Assembly: GCF_000373245.1 (NCBI RefSeq)
Contig: NZ_KB890740.1
Span: 228 to 64,227, forward strand
DNA: 64,000 bases
From: Echinicola pacifica DSM 19836
GTDB lineage: Bacteria > Bacteroidota > Bacteroidia > Cytophagales > Cyclobacteriaceae
Direction of reading: 5' to 3'
Shown piece by piece: positions 27,146-35,960 of this stretch. The notes beneath the pieces were generated by a model, which was not told the DNA's origin, did not search any database, and was given only the letters and a program-made list of their open reading frames with translations. The number at the start of each line of letters is the position of its first letter. The first letter of the stretch is position 1. The translations under genes were made by a program, and so were the position numbers.

Positions 27146-27575
27146 TTTTGATTTCGACAAACCAGAGGATAGTCTTGGCTATTTACTTTGGCAAACGACG
27201 ATGCAATGGCAACGACAGATGAATCGTGCTTTGGAGAAAATAAATTTGACACATACCCAGTTTGTGATCTTGGCCGCCTTAGGCTGGCTACAAAAAAAAT
27301 CTAATGCGGTGACCCAAAAAGAGATTGCTGACCATAGCAATACCGATAGGATGATGGTGTCCAAAATACTGCGCACCCTGCAGAAAAACGAATTGATAGA
27401 GCGAAGGGAGCATGAGACAGACACTCGTGCAAAATGTGTATTTCTAACTCCAAAAGGGCGAGAAATACTCCAAAAGGCCATTGAAATCAAGACATTATCA
27501 AATAATACTTTCTTCAGTAAACTATCCGATCCAGCTAATTTCGGGCAGGAATTGAGAAAGATTACAGGAAATTGA
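27132..27575 (+). CDS. MarR family transcriptional regulator
   Basis: 147 residues with a winged-helix MarR fold: LTHTQFVILAALGWL, VTQKEIADHSNTDRMMVSKI (recognition helix), LRTLQKNELIERREHETDTRAKCV (wing) and FLTPKGREIL. MarR proteins are dimeric repressors that respond to small ligands or oxidation; this one has one Cys (AKCVFL), not obviously a sensor pair. The start is the ATG at 27132; a TTG one codon upstream is less likely. It is the last gene of the DUF2798-EVE-MarR operon and likely acts on the palindrome at 26435-26465. Confidence 0.9.
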   Translation: MKEINFDFDKPEDSLGYLLWQTTMQWQRQMNRALEKINLTHTQFVILAALGWLQKKSNAVTQKEIADHSNTDRMMVSKILRTLQKNELIERREHETDTRAKCVFLTPKGREILQKAIEIKTLSNNTFFSKLSDPANFGQELRKITGN

Positions 27576-27666
27576 AAGGCACATATTGAACCTTATTATG
27601 GCTATGTCGCCTCCGGTTTCCTGAGGCGAAGAACTAATTATCTCCATTAACCTCATCTTCCAAAAG

Positions 27667-27706
27667 CAAAAAGAAAGCTCCAGATCAAGTCCAGAGCTTT
27701 CTTCTT
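27667..27706 (-). terminator. Rho-independent terminator, mainly for the GH2 gene
   Basis: AAGAAAGCTC ... GAGCTTTCTT forms a long stem with A/T-rich flanks on both sides; on the minus strand it is followed by a T-run, about 20 bp after the GH2 stop. It may also stop transcription from the MarR operon. Confidence 0.8.
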
Positions 27707-27726
27707 TAAGGATAAGCGTAAAAATA

Positions 27727-30570
27727 TTAGTGGTCGAATATAAAGGTAAACTCCATATTAATGGCCTCATCATCATTGCCAACGATGGTTTGTGCATTCC
27801 CATGAGGCCCTAATTCATCTGCCGTGTGGAATTTGGTCCCTACAGGAGGGATATTTTTGACAAAGGAGATATTGCCTTCAGGAAAAGCAGGAATTCCCGC
27901 TCCATTCTTAGGGTCAGAAGGCTGTTTTGGGGTAAACATTCTCAGGAAAGTGAAAGGAGATTTACAGTAAACTTTAAATCCATTCTCATGCTTCCCCTGC
28001 ACATTTAGCCAGTATACATTGGAGAAAAATCCTTTAAATTCGGGATAAATAAAGCCTTCTTCCCCCGTTACAGTGTCATTATACTCATTCTCCCATAGGC
28101 CAAATTGCGTTCCTTTGGTTCTATTACGCCAGACCCGGTAAGGTCCATCCCCTATCCATTGCTTCGCTCTCACTTCCTCCTCCGGAAAGGAGAAAGTAAT
28201 GCCCTTATAGTCATCCAGGTTTTTTCTGCTCTTCATGCTCACCATTAGATCCAACTGTCCGCTGGGGTAAATGGTCCAGCTAATCTTATCAGAGCTTATC
28301 CGCTTTTCGGAAGACCACTGCTGGGTATTATCTTTCGCCTCAAAGAAGATGGTCAATATGAGTTGATCTCCCAGGCGTTCCTGTAACACCGTATCCACCT
28401 TCGCTGACTGTCCCAGGATCAAGGGGCCACCATTTAAAGGGATAGAGTTCCCTAAGCGCTCAAGCCCCATGATTTGCCCGTTAATTTTGGAGAATCTATA
28501 GGCAAAATCGGAGGTTTTGACAGTAATATGATCTCCTATGTCCTGTACCTCCAGCTCCTGATCGGCTGTAGCATGTGAGATAGGAAGTTGCTGCTGCTCG
28601 GGGGACTTTACAGGATATGACCAGGTGAATAATTCCTCTCCTTGTGGACCATGAGCAGTAAGGTATAGTACGTCGGCCGACTGCCAATCATCAATCAATG
28701 GGACCTGAAAGCTTCCCCTATGGCCAGGCTCCAAAGCAGGCAGGCTTAGCTCCTGTCTGGCAAGAATTTTCTCCGCTGGCGTAGTGGGTAAACCCGTAAA
28801 TTTCACCCATTTGGCGTACATTTTACAGTGATTCAACGCCGTAAAATGAAATCGATTTTCTATCGTAAACTTCCCATTAAATCCCTCACGGATAAATCGA
28901 TTTTCGATAAAAATGGGTGACCAAATTTCTTTTATAGTATAAAAACTAGCTTCTTTTTCGCCATATGGCCCAATTATCCCATCGGCAGCGTGATTTCCAT
29001 CGGAGTCCAGGACCCCATCCTTATCCACACGCACCACCGCCTCATCGGCAAAGTCCCACAGGAATCCTCCAGCGCCTAAAGGCATCTGCCACATAAGGTT
29101 CCAGTAATCCTCAAGTCCAGCCCCATGGCCCCCATCATACAGACCATGCATAAATTCGGTAGGGAAAAATATTTTATCCTGGGAATAGGCATCGTAAGCA
29201 AGTCCATGATATCCTCCATAATGCACGGTATTGGTTTTGCGGAATACCGCCCAAGGATGTATCACCTCACGCTGCTGGATATCCCACAAAGCGTAATCAT
29301 CGTCCAGCTCCGGGTTCCATCCGCCTTCATTCCCATTGGCCCAAAGGACTATCGAGGGATGATTGACATCTCTTACCACCGTCTCACGGACGAGTTTACG
29401 TCCCACCTGGGTATCTAATGCGGGGCTCTGCCAGGTGCAGACTTCGTCAATTACAAATAGTCCCAATGAATCACAAGCATCCAAAAAGTGCTTATCGGGA
29501 GGGTAATGAGACATTCTCACCGCATTCATATTCATCTCTTTCATCAGCTGAACATGCTCTATACTCAGTGCCTTGGACATGGTGCGGCCAGAAGTAGGAT
29601 AAAAAGAATGCCTGTTGACTCCTTTAAATTTTATCCTTTGACCATTGACATAGATCCCATCTCCTGCCCTTACCTGCACGGTTCTGAATCCAATCTTCTG
29701 CTGACGTTGATGAAGAATATTCTGCTCATGGTCTAGCAGATTGACCTGAAGGATATAGAGGTTCGGCGACTCAGGATTCCATTCCCGGACCTCTTTCGCG
29801 AAGGTCTTTAGCGTCCATTTCCCGGCCGTTCGGGAGGCGATGGTGATGGGTAATTCCTGTACTTCCTTTCCTTCATCATCCAATAGTCTAGCTTGAATTT
29901 CATGAACATTGGAGGAGTTAAAAAAAACATCCGCCACAATACTGCCATCCGCCCTGGCGTCAATAGCTAGTCTATCGATAGGATCTGCGGGGAGCACCTC
30001 AAGGTAAACAGGTCTGAAAATTCCGCCAAAAATCCAGAAATCTGCCTTGCGTTCAGCGAAATTTATAGACTCATTAGAGGAGCTCTTATTCACCTTCACC
30101 TCCAAGGTATTTTCTGCTCCATAATTCACCAAGTCATTGATCGTATAGTTGAACTCATAAAATGCACCTTGGTGAATTTCACCAGCTAGCTTCCCATTCA
30201 CTTTTACCTCTGCATCCGTCATCACTCCCTCAAACACCAACTTTACCGTCTTGCCTGCCCAAGTCTCTGGAGCCACAAAAGTCGTTTTGTACAGTCCATA
30301 TTCATTCAGCCGCTGCTCAAAGGGATCATGGCCATAATTATAGGCTCCAAATCCCTGCAACTCCCAACAGGAAGGCACCCCTATTTTGGACCACTTGCCG
30401 CTGTTCATACCTGCGGAACAATAAAAATCCCAGTCCACCATATCGTCTTTTCCCGTGCCAGAGAGGTATATTATCTGTGTTTGGCTCTCGCTTTCCTGCC
30501 TTCCATATACATTCAGAAAGGTAAACATCAGTAAAACGATCAAGCCCAAGGGCCTATTTTGTAATTTCAT
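27727..30570 (-). CDS. Secreted glycoside hydrolase family 2 (beta-galactosidase-like)
   Basis: 947 residues with a signal peptide (1-23, ending NVYG). Domains: N-terminal jelly-roll sugar-binding domain (about 45-195), Ig-like domain (200-300), TIM barrel (about 305-600; GDGIYVNGQRIKFKGVNRH) and C-terminal beta-rich domains, ending with a galactose-mutarotase-like part. The acid/base is E415 in WANGNEGGW and the nucleophile is likely E472 in FFPTEFMHG. The family covers beta-galactosidases, glucuronidases and others; the sugar cannot be fixed. It lies opposite to a membrane-bound regulator (30890), with phased direct repeats between them. Confidence 0.9.
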   Translation of the reverse strand: MKLQNRPLGLIVLLMFTFLNVYGRQESESQTQIIYLSGTGKDDMVDWDFYCSAGMNSGKWSKIGVPSCWELQGFGAYNYGHDPFEQRLNEYGLYKTTFVAPETWAGKTVKLVFEGVMTDAEVKVNGKLAGEIHQGAFYEFNYTINDLVNYGAENTLEVKVNKSSSNESINFAERKADFWIFGGIFRPVYLEVLPADPIDRLAIDARADGSIVADVFFNSSNVHEIQARLLDDEGKEVQELPITIASRTAGKWTLKTFAKEVREWNPESPNLYILQVNLLDHEQNILHQRQQKIGFRTVQVRAGDGIYVNGQRIKFKGVNRHSFYPTSGRTMSKALSIEHVQLMKEMNMNAVRMSHYPPDKHFLDACDSLGLFVIDEVCTWQSPALDTQVGRKLVRETVVRDVNHPSIVLWANGNEGGWNPELDDDYALWDIQQREVIHPWAVFRKTNTVHYGGYHGLAYDAYSQDKIFFPTEFMHGLYDGGHGAGLEDYWNLMWQMPLGAGGFLWDFADEAVVRVDKDGVLDSDGNHAADGIIGPYGEKEASFYTIKEIWSPIFIENRFIREGFNGKFTIENRFHFTALNHCKMYAKWVKFTGLPTTPAEKILARQELSLPALEPGHRGSFQVPLIDDWQSADVLYLTAHGPQGEELFTWSYPVKSPEQQQLPISHATADQELEVQDIGDHITVKTSDFAYRFSKINGQIMGLERLGNSIPLNGGPLILGQSAKVDTVLQERLGDQLILTIFFEAKDNTQQWSSEKRISSDKISWTIYPSGQLDLMVSMKSRKNLDDYKGITFSFPEEEVRAKQWIGDGPYRVWRNRTKGTQFGLWENEYNDTVTGEEGFIYPEFKGFFSNVYWLNVQGKHENGFKVYCKSPFTFLRMFTPKQPSDPKNGAGIPAFPEGNISFVKNIPPVGTKFHTADELGPHGNAQTIVGNDDEAINMEFTFIFDH

Positions 30571-30889
30571 TTCTTATTCTATTATGGTTATTTTATTAAT
30601 TGGGTATAGCATTTTTCTTATTTGAAGTCTGGCGATTAGATCCAGCTGGTTTTTATTTCCTGCGGTGGGTTTTCCACCACTGCTTTTGAGGCGGGCTATT
30701 TCTTAACTTAATAGCCTTTGCTTTCCCTACTCTGGGTCTAAGGCAGAATCAATGGATCAATTAAGGAATAATTTATCAAAATTGACTACATTTAACGTCA
30801 CTTTAACGGTTCCTATAACGGTTTTTAACCTCAGGCCTAACAGGATATCAATACCCTAATTATCAAATAATTAGACCCTAAATAACCAG
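30571..30889. other. Divergent regulatory region GH2 / membrane regulator
   Basis: Holds the promoters of both genes and four TTTAAC-type direct repeats (see 30791-30830). No gene was seen. Confidence 0.4.
30791..30830. promoter_or_regulatory. Four helically phased TAAC repeats
   Basis: TTTAACG, TTTAACGG, TATAACGG and TTTAACC start their TAAC cores at 30793, 30804, 30816 and 30826 (spacings of 11, 12 and 10 bp). Direct repeats about one helical turn apart are typical of binding sites for winged-helix activators of the OmpR/PhoB type. They lie 60-95 bp upstream of the membrane regulator gene. Confidence 0.45.
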
Positions 30890-32065
30890 ATGCTCAGCCA
30901 AGAAAAGAAAAATTCGATTATCGAGAAGATAATTGCCAGTAATTCCCTGAAGAATGCACCTACCAGCATTGCTTTATTGCGGTATTTGGCGCAGGCCTAT
31001 AGGGAAAATAGGGACCTAAAGGAAAGCATTATTGATTTGGAGTTTTTTGGGGGAGATCCAGTTTCTAGCAAAAGCAATCCACGGGTAAGGGTCAATATCT
31101 ATAACCTTCGCAAGCGCTTGCAGGCCTATTATGAAGAAGATGGAGCGCAGGATAGCTGGAAGATCATAATCAAAAAAGGTCAATATGGGCTTTCCTTTGA
31201 GAAAACCTCGAGCAAAAGTAGATTTTTGCTGCCAGCCATTTCCATCCGTATATTCCCTTATTTACTTTCAGCGATACTTCTAGGGCTGCTGATTTATCAG
31301 GGTATCCCTAACACTAATCCTAAGATCTGGAAGGGGTTTTTCGAGAATAATCAGCCTACTCACCTGTATATTGGGGATGCTTTTGGGTATGGCGGCAAGA
31401 CCATTTCAGGAAATGAAGGCTGGACCAGAGATTTTGAAGTGAATAATGTGGAAGAATATTATAATTTGGTCAAGCAGGACCCACAGCTGCAGCATACCAC
31501 CCACAGCTCTACCTTCTATTATTCCACACGGATGGCAGAATATTCCACCTATTATTTGAGTAAGCTCTTCACCAGACACGAGCAGGATTTTGACATTAAA
31601 TATGCGACACAAAGTACCTTTGCGGACTTCAAAAGTGGAAATACCATCTATGTAGGTAGGATGAAAGACCAAAAAGACTTCATCTATCTATTTAATGAAG
31701 CCAATCCCTATGTACAAATTCATCAGGATAGGCTCCAGCTAAAAGGCCATCCTCAACTTATGGATTCTACCATCATCATCAATTCCACTACGATGGAAAG
31801 GGACTTCACCATTGTGGCACACCTGCCTGGGCCTTATCATTCAGAGCAATTTTATTTCTTCTCCAATCATGATATTGGCGTGATGGCTGCGATGGAATTC
31901 TTCACCAATTTGGATTCTTTAGAGCGCTTCGCTCAAAAAAAACTCACCAATAGCCCCTATTTTACAGCGCTTTATATGGCAGAGGGCCAAGGTCGCATTA
32001 ACCTAAAATTAGAAGAAATCCTCATCGTCCCTCATGAGTCAGACTCAGATTCCCAGCGTCCTTAG
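30890..32065 (+). CDS. Membrane-anchored winged-helix one-component regulator
   Basis: 391 residues. Residues 20-104 resemble the DNA-binding-type domain seen at the N-terminus of some soil-bacterial adenylate cyclases and response regulators (NPRVRVNIYNLRKRLQAYYE ... IIIKKGQYGLSFE). A single transmembrane helix (about 113-138, ISIRIFPYLLSAILLGLLI) leads to a periplasmic domain of about 250 residues without recognised family. The build suggests a CadC/ToxR-style regulator: a cytosolic DNA-binding part and an external sensor. It is divergent from the secreted GH2 gene, and the 320-bp gap holds four phased repeats. Control of the GH2 gene in response to a periplasmic sugar is a reasonable inference. 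Confidence 0.75.
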   Translation: MLSQEKKNSIIEKIIASNSLKNAPTSIALLRYLAQAYRENRDLKESIIDLEFFGGDPVSSKSNPRVRVNIYNLRKRLQAYYEEDGAQDSWKIIIKKGQYGLSFEKTSSKSRFLLPAISIRIFPYLLSAILLGLLIYQGIPNTNPKIWKGFFENNQPTHLYIGDAFGYGGKTISGNEGWTRDFEVNNVEEYYNLVKQDPQLQHTTHSSTFYYSTRMAEYSTYYLSKLFTRHEQDFDIKYATQSTFADFKSGNTIYVGRMKDQKDFIYLFNEANPYVQIHQDRLQLKGHPQLMDSTIIINSTTMERDFTIVAHLPGPYHSEQFYFFSNHDIGVMAAMEFFTNLDSLERFAQKKLTNSPYFTALYMAEGQGRINLKLEEILIVPHESDSDSQRP

Positions 32066-32095
32066 ACTGAAGATAATCGCTGCTATTTAACCTCA

Positions 32096-32935
32096 CTAAA
32101 TACTCCCAAAGACCGCAGAAGTCATGGTCAGTGAGCCTCCCAGCACCTTATCATTGAAAAATGTCGTTTCCTCCCCTGGGTCTTTCATCCCCAAAGTATA
32201 GAGAAGCGGCAAGTAATGATCCGGACTAGGAATGGCCAATTGTGCTGCCTTCCCTAGTGTATGAAAATTCACCAAAGCGCGATGATCCCCTTCGCGAATC
32301 AAATGCTTAAACGTATCATTCATCTCGATTGCCCAATCGTAGCCGAACTCAGGTTCCTTGATTTTGTCCCAGGCGATCATCCCTAGATTATGGACCATAT
32401 TACCACTTCCGATGATCAAAACGCCCTTTCTGCGTAGATGAGTGAGCTCCTGTGCCAGTTCATAATGGTACCTAGGTGACTGATAATAATCGATGCTAAG
32501 CTGTAACACCGGAATTTCCGCTTTGGGATACATATGCCGCAGCACTGTCCAGGTACCATGATCCAAGCCCCATTCATGATCAAGACCCACCGAAGTACTC
32601 GAAATACTTTCCGCTATCTCCTTGGCCAATCCGGGAATTCCGGGTGCCGGATACTGTACCTCAAAAAGCTGCTGCGGAAAGCCCCCAAAATCATGAATGG
32701 TTCTGGGAAAATCCATCGCAGTAATCTTAGTTCCTCGCCCCAGCCAATGTGCCGAAACCACCAAAACCGCCACTGGCTGCGGTATTTCTCGGCCCAACTG
32801 CTTCCAATAATCCGTAAAATTATTGTCCTCTATCCCATTCATAGGCGAGCCATGACCTACAAAAAGTACCGGCATCCTCTGGCCAGTCTCCTTTAAATTC
32901 TCCGTAAACCGCTTAAAAGCCTTTAAATCATTCAT
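32096..32935 (-). CDS. ygiD: Extradiol ring-cleavage dioxygenase, DODA/YgiD type (LigB superfamily)
   Basis: 279 residues, cytosolic. Metal-binding His residues typical of the class III extradiol dioxygenases (LigB) appear at H28 (FVGHGSPMNG), H63 (VVSAHWLGRG) and H182 (GSGNMVHNLG), with DHGTW (H126) as a further conserved motif. YgiD/DODA proteins cleave 4,5-DOPA and related catechols in vitro, but their physiological role in bacteria is not settled. Monocistronic. The next gene on the other strand starts 209 bp away; two GTCTATACATT repeats lie between them. Confidence 0.9.
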   Translation of the reverse strand: MNDLKAFKRFTENLKETGQRMPVLFVGHGSPMNGIEDNNFTDYWKQLGREIPQPVAVLVVSAHWLGRGTKITAMDFPRTIHDFGGFPQQLFEVQYPAPGIPGLAKEIAESISSTSVGLDHEWGLDHGTWTVLRHMYPKAEIPVLQLSIDYYQSPRYHYELAQELTHLRRKGVLIIGSGNMVHNLGMIAWDKIKEPEFGYDWAIEMNDTFKHLIREGDHRALVNFHTLGKAAQLAIPSPDHYLPLLYTLGMKDPGEETTFFNDKVLGGSLTMTSAVFGSI

Positions 32936-33144
32936 CCTTTCTGCATCTTAGGTACATACTATTTTACTAACCTCTTTTCTCAAATAAAAATTCATGTCTA
33001 TACATTGATTATTGATTTTTAGTCGCTATCCGCCTTTTCTTCAAAGTCTATACATTCATTTTTAATTGAATTTTGCGCTGAAATCTTTGGCCTGATACCT
33101 GCTGGTTTTATATCTTAAGGAGTTGAAACCAGTATTCCCTCAGG

Positions 33145-33846
33145 ATGGACTTAAAGGCACATTACCAATCACTTTTTGACGCTTCCATGCAGAAGTTGGA
33201 GCTAGGTCAATATGAAATGGATTCTCTAATCGACAGTCCGCGAGACCTTAGAAGGGGGATCACCGTATTGGCGCGGCCAGATGCAGCCACTTCGGAAGAA
33301 ATCATAGGCTTTCTGGGCGAATTAAAATCCCTCGATCCGCAGCAGTATTATTACCCTGCCCCCGACTTACACCTTACCATTTTATCGCTTATTTCATGTT
33401 ATTCCGGATTTCAATTGGATCAAATCCAGCCCGAAGAATACATTCAGTTGATCCAAAGCAGCCTGACGGGTCTGAGTCCATTTAGGGTGAGATTTCAGGG
33501 AGTGACACTTAGTCCAGCTGGTCTCTTAGTCAAGGGCTATCCAGAGGATCAGAGTCTTCAGTATTTGAGGGAGGTCCTGCGCTATAACTTTAAGGCCTCG
33601 CCTCTGGAGCAGAGCTTGGACAAGCGATATACGATCCAGACTGCCCATAGTACGATCATGCGATACAGAAAGCCATTGGCTAAAATCTCCGAATTCATGG
33701 CATTTGTTCAGGAAAATAAGGACCGGGATTTCGGGAGTTTTGAAATTTCCTGTGTGGAGCTGGTGTATAATGACTGGTACCAAAGGGCACAGAATGTCCA
33801 ATTACTTGCCCGGATTGACTTACAAAATAAGACAGTACTAAGCTGA
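33145..33846 (+). CDS. 2H phosphoesterase (2'-5' RNA ligase-like)
   Basis: 233 residues. The two H-x-T motifs of the 2H phosphoesterase superfamily are present: H76-L-T78 (PDLHLTILSL) and H168-S-T170 (TAHSTIMRY), with the normal spacing of about 90 residues. Such enzymes cleave cyclic or 2'-5' phosphodiester bonds in RNA or nucleotides. The extra N-terminal stretch (residues 1-45) and long C-terminus are not explained by a known subfamily. Monocistronic. Confidence 0.8.
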   Translation: MDLKAHYQSLFDASMQKLELGQYEMDSLIDSPRDLRRGITVLARPDAATSEEIIGFLGELKSLDPQQYYYPAPDLHLTILSLISCYSGFQLDQIQPEEYIQLIQSSLTGLSPFRVRFQGVTLSPAGLLVKGYPEDQSLQYLREVLRYNFKASPLEQSLDKRYTIQTAHSTIMRYRKPLAKISEFMAFVQENKDRDFGSFEISCVELVYNDWYQRAQNVQLLARIDLQNKTVLS

Positions 33847-33965
33847 GGTTTTCGACCTTTTCGCAGATTGAAATTCATTGCTCAAAAGTCCTGCTCCCAA
33901 GTCTTCCTTAGTTAAAAATCAATTGCATTTCTGGCAATATACTGCTGCCTGCTTCTATTTCATAC

Positions 33966-34001
33966 AAAAAAAAGCCTCTTCGGAAGGTCTCCGAAAAGGC
34001 T
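33966..34001 (-). terminator. Rho-independent terminator of kduD
   Basis: On the minus strand AGCCTTTTCGGAGACCTTCC pairs with GAAGAGGCT (inner TTCGGA/TCCGAA), followed by eight T. It lies about 26 bp after the kduD stop codon. Confidence 0.85.
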
Positions 34002-34026
34002 GATAGTTTTAGTAGTAGAATATGGA

Positions 34027-34815
34027 TTATTCTTCGCCGTGAGGCTTACCAATAGTGGCTAAAATTCCTCCGTCCACATAAATAATTTGTCCATTGACAA
34101 AGTTACTGGCTTTGGAAGCCAGGAAAACGGTGGCACCTTGCAAGTCTTCAGGATCTCCCCATCTGCCTGCCGGTGTTCTGTTGATGATAAAATCGTTGAA
34201 CGGGTGTCCATCCACACGAATAGGTGCGGTCTGGTCTGTTGCAAAATACCCCGGGCCGATGCCATTGACCTGGATATTATACTTGGCCCACTCCGTCGCC
34301 AGGTTTTTAGTAAGCATCTTCAAACCTCCCTTGGCGGCAGCATAACCAGAAACGGTATTTCTACCCAGTTCACTCATCATCGAGCAGATATTGATGATTT
34401 TTCCTCCGCCCTTTTCCTTCATGCCTTTGGCAACACGCTTGGACATAAGAAATGGAGAAATCAAATCCATATTGATCACTTTGGCAAAATCAGCTACTTC
34501 CAGCTCCAAAGCAGGGGTACGCTGGATCATGCCGGCGTTGTTCACCAGAATATCGATGGTGCCAAATTTACTTTCTATCTCAGAGAGCTTTTCATCCACT
34601 TCCTTCTCGTTGGTCACATCGAAGAGGTAGCCATGAGCTTCCACCCCATCAGCGGCATATTCTGCCAGGGCTTTCTCCATTTTGGCAGGAGTGTGACCGT
34701 TGACGATCAAGGTGGCACCGCTTTTAGCCAGGGATTTGGCCATCGCCATACCCAAACCGTGAGTAGCGCCTGTCACCAAAGCTACTTTTCCGGAAAGATC
34801 AAATAATTCCTTCAT
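34027..34815 (-). CDS. kduD: 2-deoxy-D-gluconate 3-dehydrogenase (KduD, SDR family)
   Basis: 262 residues, classical short-chain dehydrogenase. The cofactor motif is TGATHGLG (T15-G22), NNAG follows, and the catalytic residues are S145, Y158 and K162 (YAAAK). KduD reduces or oxidises 2,5-diketo-3-deoxygluconate/2-keto-3-deoxygluconate with NAD(H). Adjacent to kduI with a GC-rich hairpin in the 102-bp gap, so both lie in one transcriptional unit. Together they turn unsaturated uronate (from lyase and glucuronyl hydrolase action) into KDG. It has its own terminator. Confidence 0.95.
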   Translation of the reverse strand: MKELFDLSGKVALVTGATHGLGMAMAKSLAKSGATLIVNGHTPAKMEKALAEYAADGVEAHGYLFDVTNEKEVDEKLSEIESKFGTIDILVNNAGMIQRTPALELEVADFAKVINMDLISPFLMSKRVAKGMKEKGGGKIINICSMMSELGRNTVSGYAAAKGGLKMLTKNLATEWAKYNIQVNGIGPGYFATDQTAPIRVDGHPFNDFIINRTPAGRWGDPEDLQGATVFLASKASNFVNGQIIYVDGGILATIGKPHGEE

Positions 34816-34859
34816 TATTGGTTATTCTTTAATTGGTTGTTAATGATTTGGTAAATGAA

Positions 34860-34888
34860 CCCCGGGAGGCCAGGTCAGCCTCTCGGGG
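34860..34888 (-). promoter_or_regulatory. Intercistronic GC-rich hairpin between kduI and kduD
   Basis: CCCCGgGAGGC ... GCCTCtCGGGG, a near-perfect 11-bp stem, sits 45 bp upstream of kduD. There is no T-run in the minus direction, so it is more likely an mRNA-stability or processing element than a terminator. Confidence 0.5.
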
Positions 34889-34917
34889 AAGAAATAATGT
34901 TAATTGCTGACGCAATA

Positions 34918-35757
34918 TTATCTTAAGTCGGTAGGAGCTACCTTGTCCATATCTCCATAATCAAGGTTTTCACCAGCCATACCCCAGATAAAGGTATAAT
35001 TGGAAGTACCGCTACCAGAGTGAATGGACCAGGCTGGGGAAAGTACCGCCTGATGATTTTTCATCCAAATATGACGGGTCTCCTGAGGCTGCCCCATATA
35101 GTGACATACCGCAGCAGTCTCGGCTAGATCGAAGTAAAAATAGGCCTCCATTCTTCTGTCATGTGTATGGGCAGGCATGGTATTCCATACAGAACCGGGC
35201 TTCAACTGGGTCATTCCCATCTGAAGTTGGCAGGATTCCACCACACTGTTGACGATCAACTTGTTGATCACCCGGTGATTGGACTCTTCCATAGATCCTA
35301 GCTCCACTTTTTCGGCATCATCAAGGCCTACTTTCTTGGTGGGGAATGAAGTATGAGCAGGAGCTGAATTAAAATATAAATAGGCCTGACCTTCAGTAGA
35401 AGGGTGAAATACCACCTCTTTGGCACCACTACCTATGTATAATGCCTCTTTGGTGCCCAACTGGTAGTCTGTACCGTCAACAGTCACCTTCGTAGATCCA
35501 CCCACATTGATAATTCCTAGTTCTCTGCGATCCAGAAAATGCTCAGCTTTCAGTTGCTCCACCGTCTCCAGCTCCAAGGCTTTGCTCACCGGTGCAATTC
35601 CCCCAACAATATATCGATCAAACATGGAGTAAACTCCCGTGATCTTATCATCTTGAAAAATATCCTCGATCAGGAAATGATCTCTTAGCTTTTGAGTGTC
35701 ATAATTCTTTACATCATCTGGATGTGATCCATAACGGGTTACGATGTTCGTATGCAT
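34918..35757 (-). CDS. kduI: 5-dehydro-4-deoxy-D-glucuronate isomerase (KduI)
   Basis: 279 residues, the family length. The zinc ligands match those of E. coli KduI shifted by one: H197, H199 and E204 (PAHTHDRRMEAYFY) and H246 (WSIHSGSGTSNY). KduI isomerises 5-keto-4-deoxyuronate to 3-deoxy-D-glycero-2,5-hexodiulosonate, the substrate of KduD, in uronate degradation. First gene of the kduI-kduD unit, with a very good Bacteroidota promoter (TTTG-N18-TAATTTTG) 37-66 bp upstream that contains a LacI-type operator core. Confidence 0.96.
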   Translation of the reverse strand: MHTNIVTRYGSHPDDVKNYDTQKLRDHFLIEDIFQDDKITGVYSMFDRYIVGGIAPVSKALELETVEQLKAEHFLDRRELGIINVGGSTKVTVDGTDYQLGTKEALYIGSGAKEVVFHPSTEGQAYLYFNSAPAHTSFPTKKVGLDDAEKVELGSMEESNHRVINKLIVNSVVESCQLQMGMTQLKPGSVWNTMPAHTHDRRMEAYFYFDLAETAAVCHYMGQPQETRHIWMKNHQAVLSPAWSIHSGSGTSNYTFIWGMAGENLDYGDMDKVAPTDLR

Positions 35758-35793
35758 GTTAATTGTATCGTTTTATTGGTGTGAAAATTATTT

Positions 35794-35823
35794 CAAAATT
35801 ACTGGTGCAATCGATTACCCAAA
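35794..35823 (-). promoter_or_regulatory. kduI promoter with embedded LacI-type operator core
   Basis: On the minus strand TTTG, an 18-nt spacer and TAATTTTG match the Bacteroidota sigma factor consensus. The spacer contains AATCGATT (35809-35816), a perfect palindrome that fits the AANCGNTT core of LacI-family operators. Repression of kduI-kduD by a LacI-type protein is inferred; no LacI gene lies in the window. Confidence 0.6.
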
Positions 35824-35960
35824 TTCCTTGCCAAGCCCAAGAATTTTGATTAAACTAATATATACTTTAACCTTTTACTTTGCCTGAATATACAAACTAA
35901 GAAATGTGCAACTGATTGCATTAATAAGAGGTCAATTCCCCTTTGCTAAACAAAACTAGC

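Noticed and set aside
27600-27640. Hairpin TCGCCTC ... GAGGCGA after the MarR gene
   Set aside because: It has no T-run on either strand. The stronger structure at 27667-27706 is the likely terminator.
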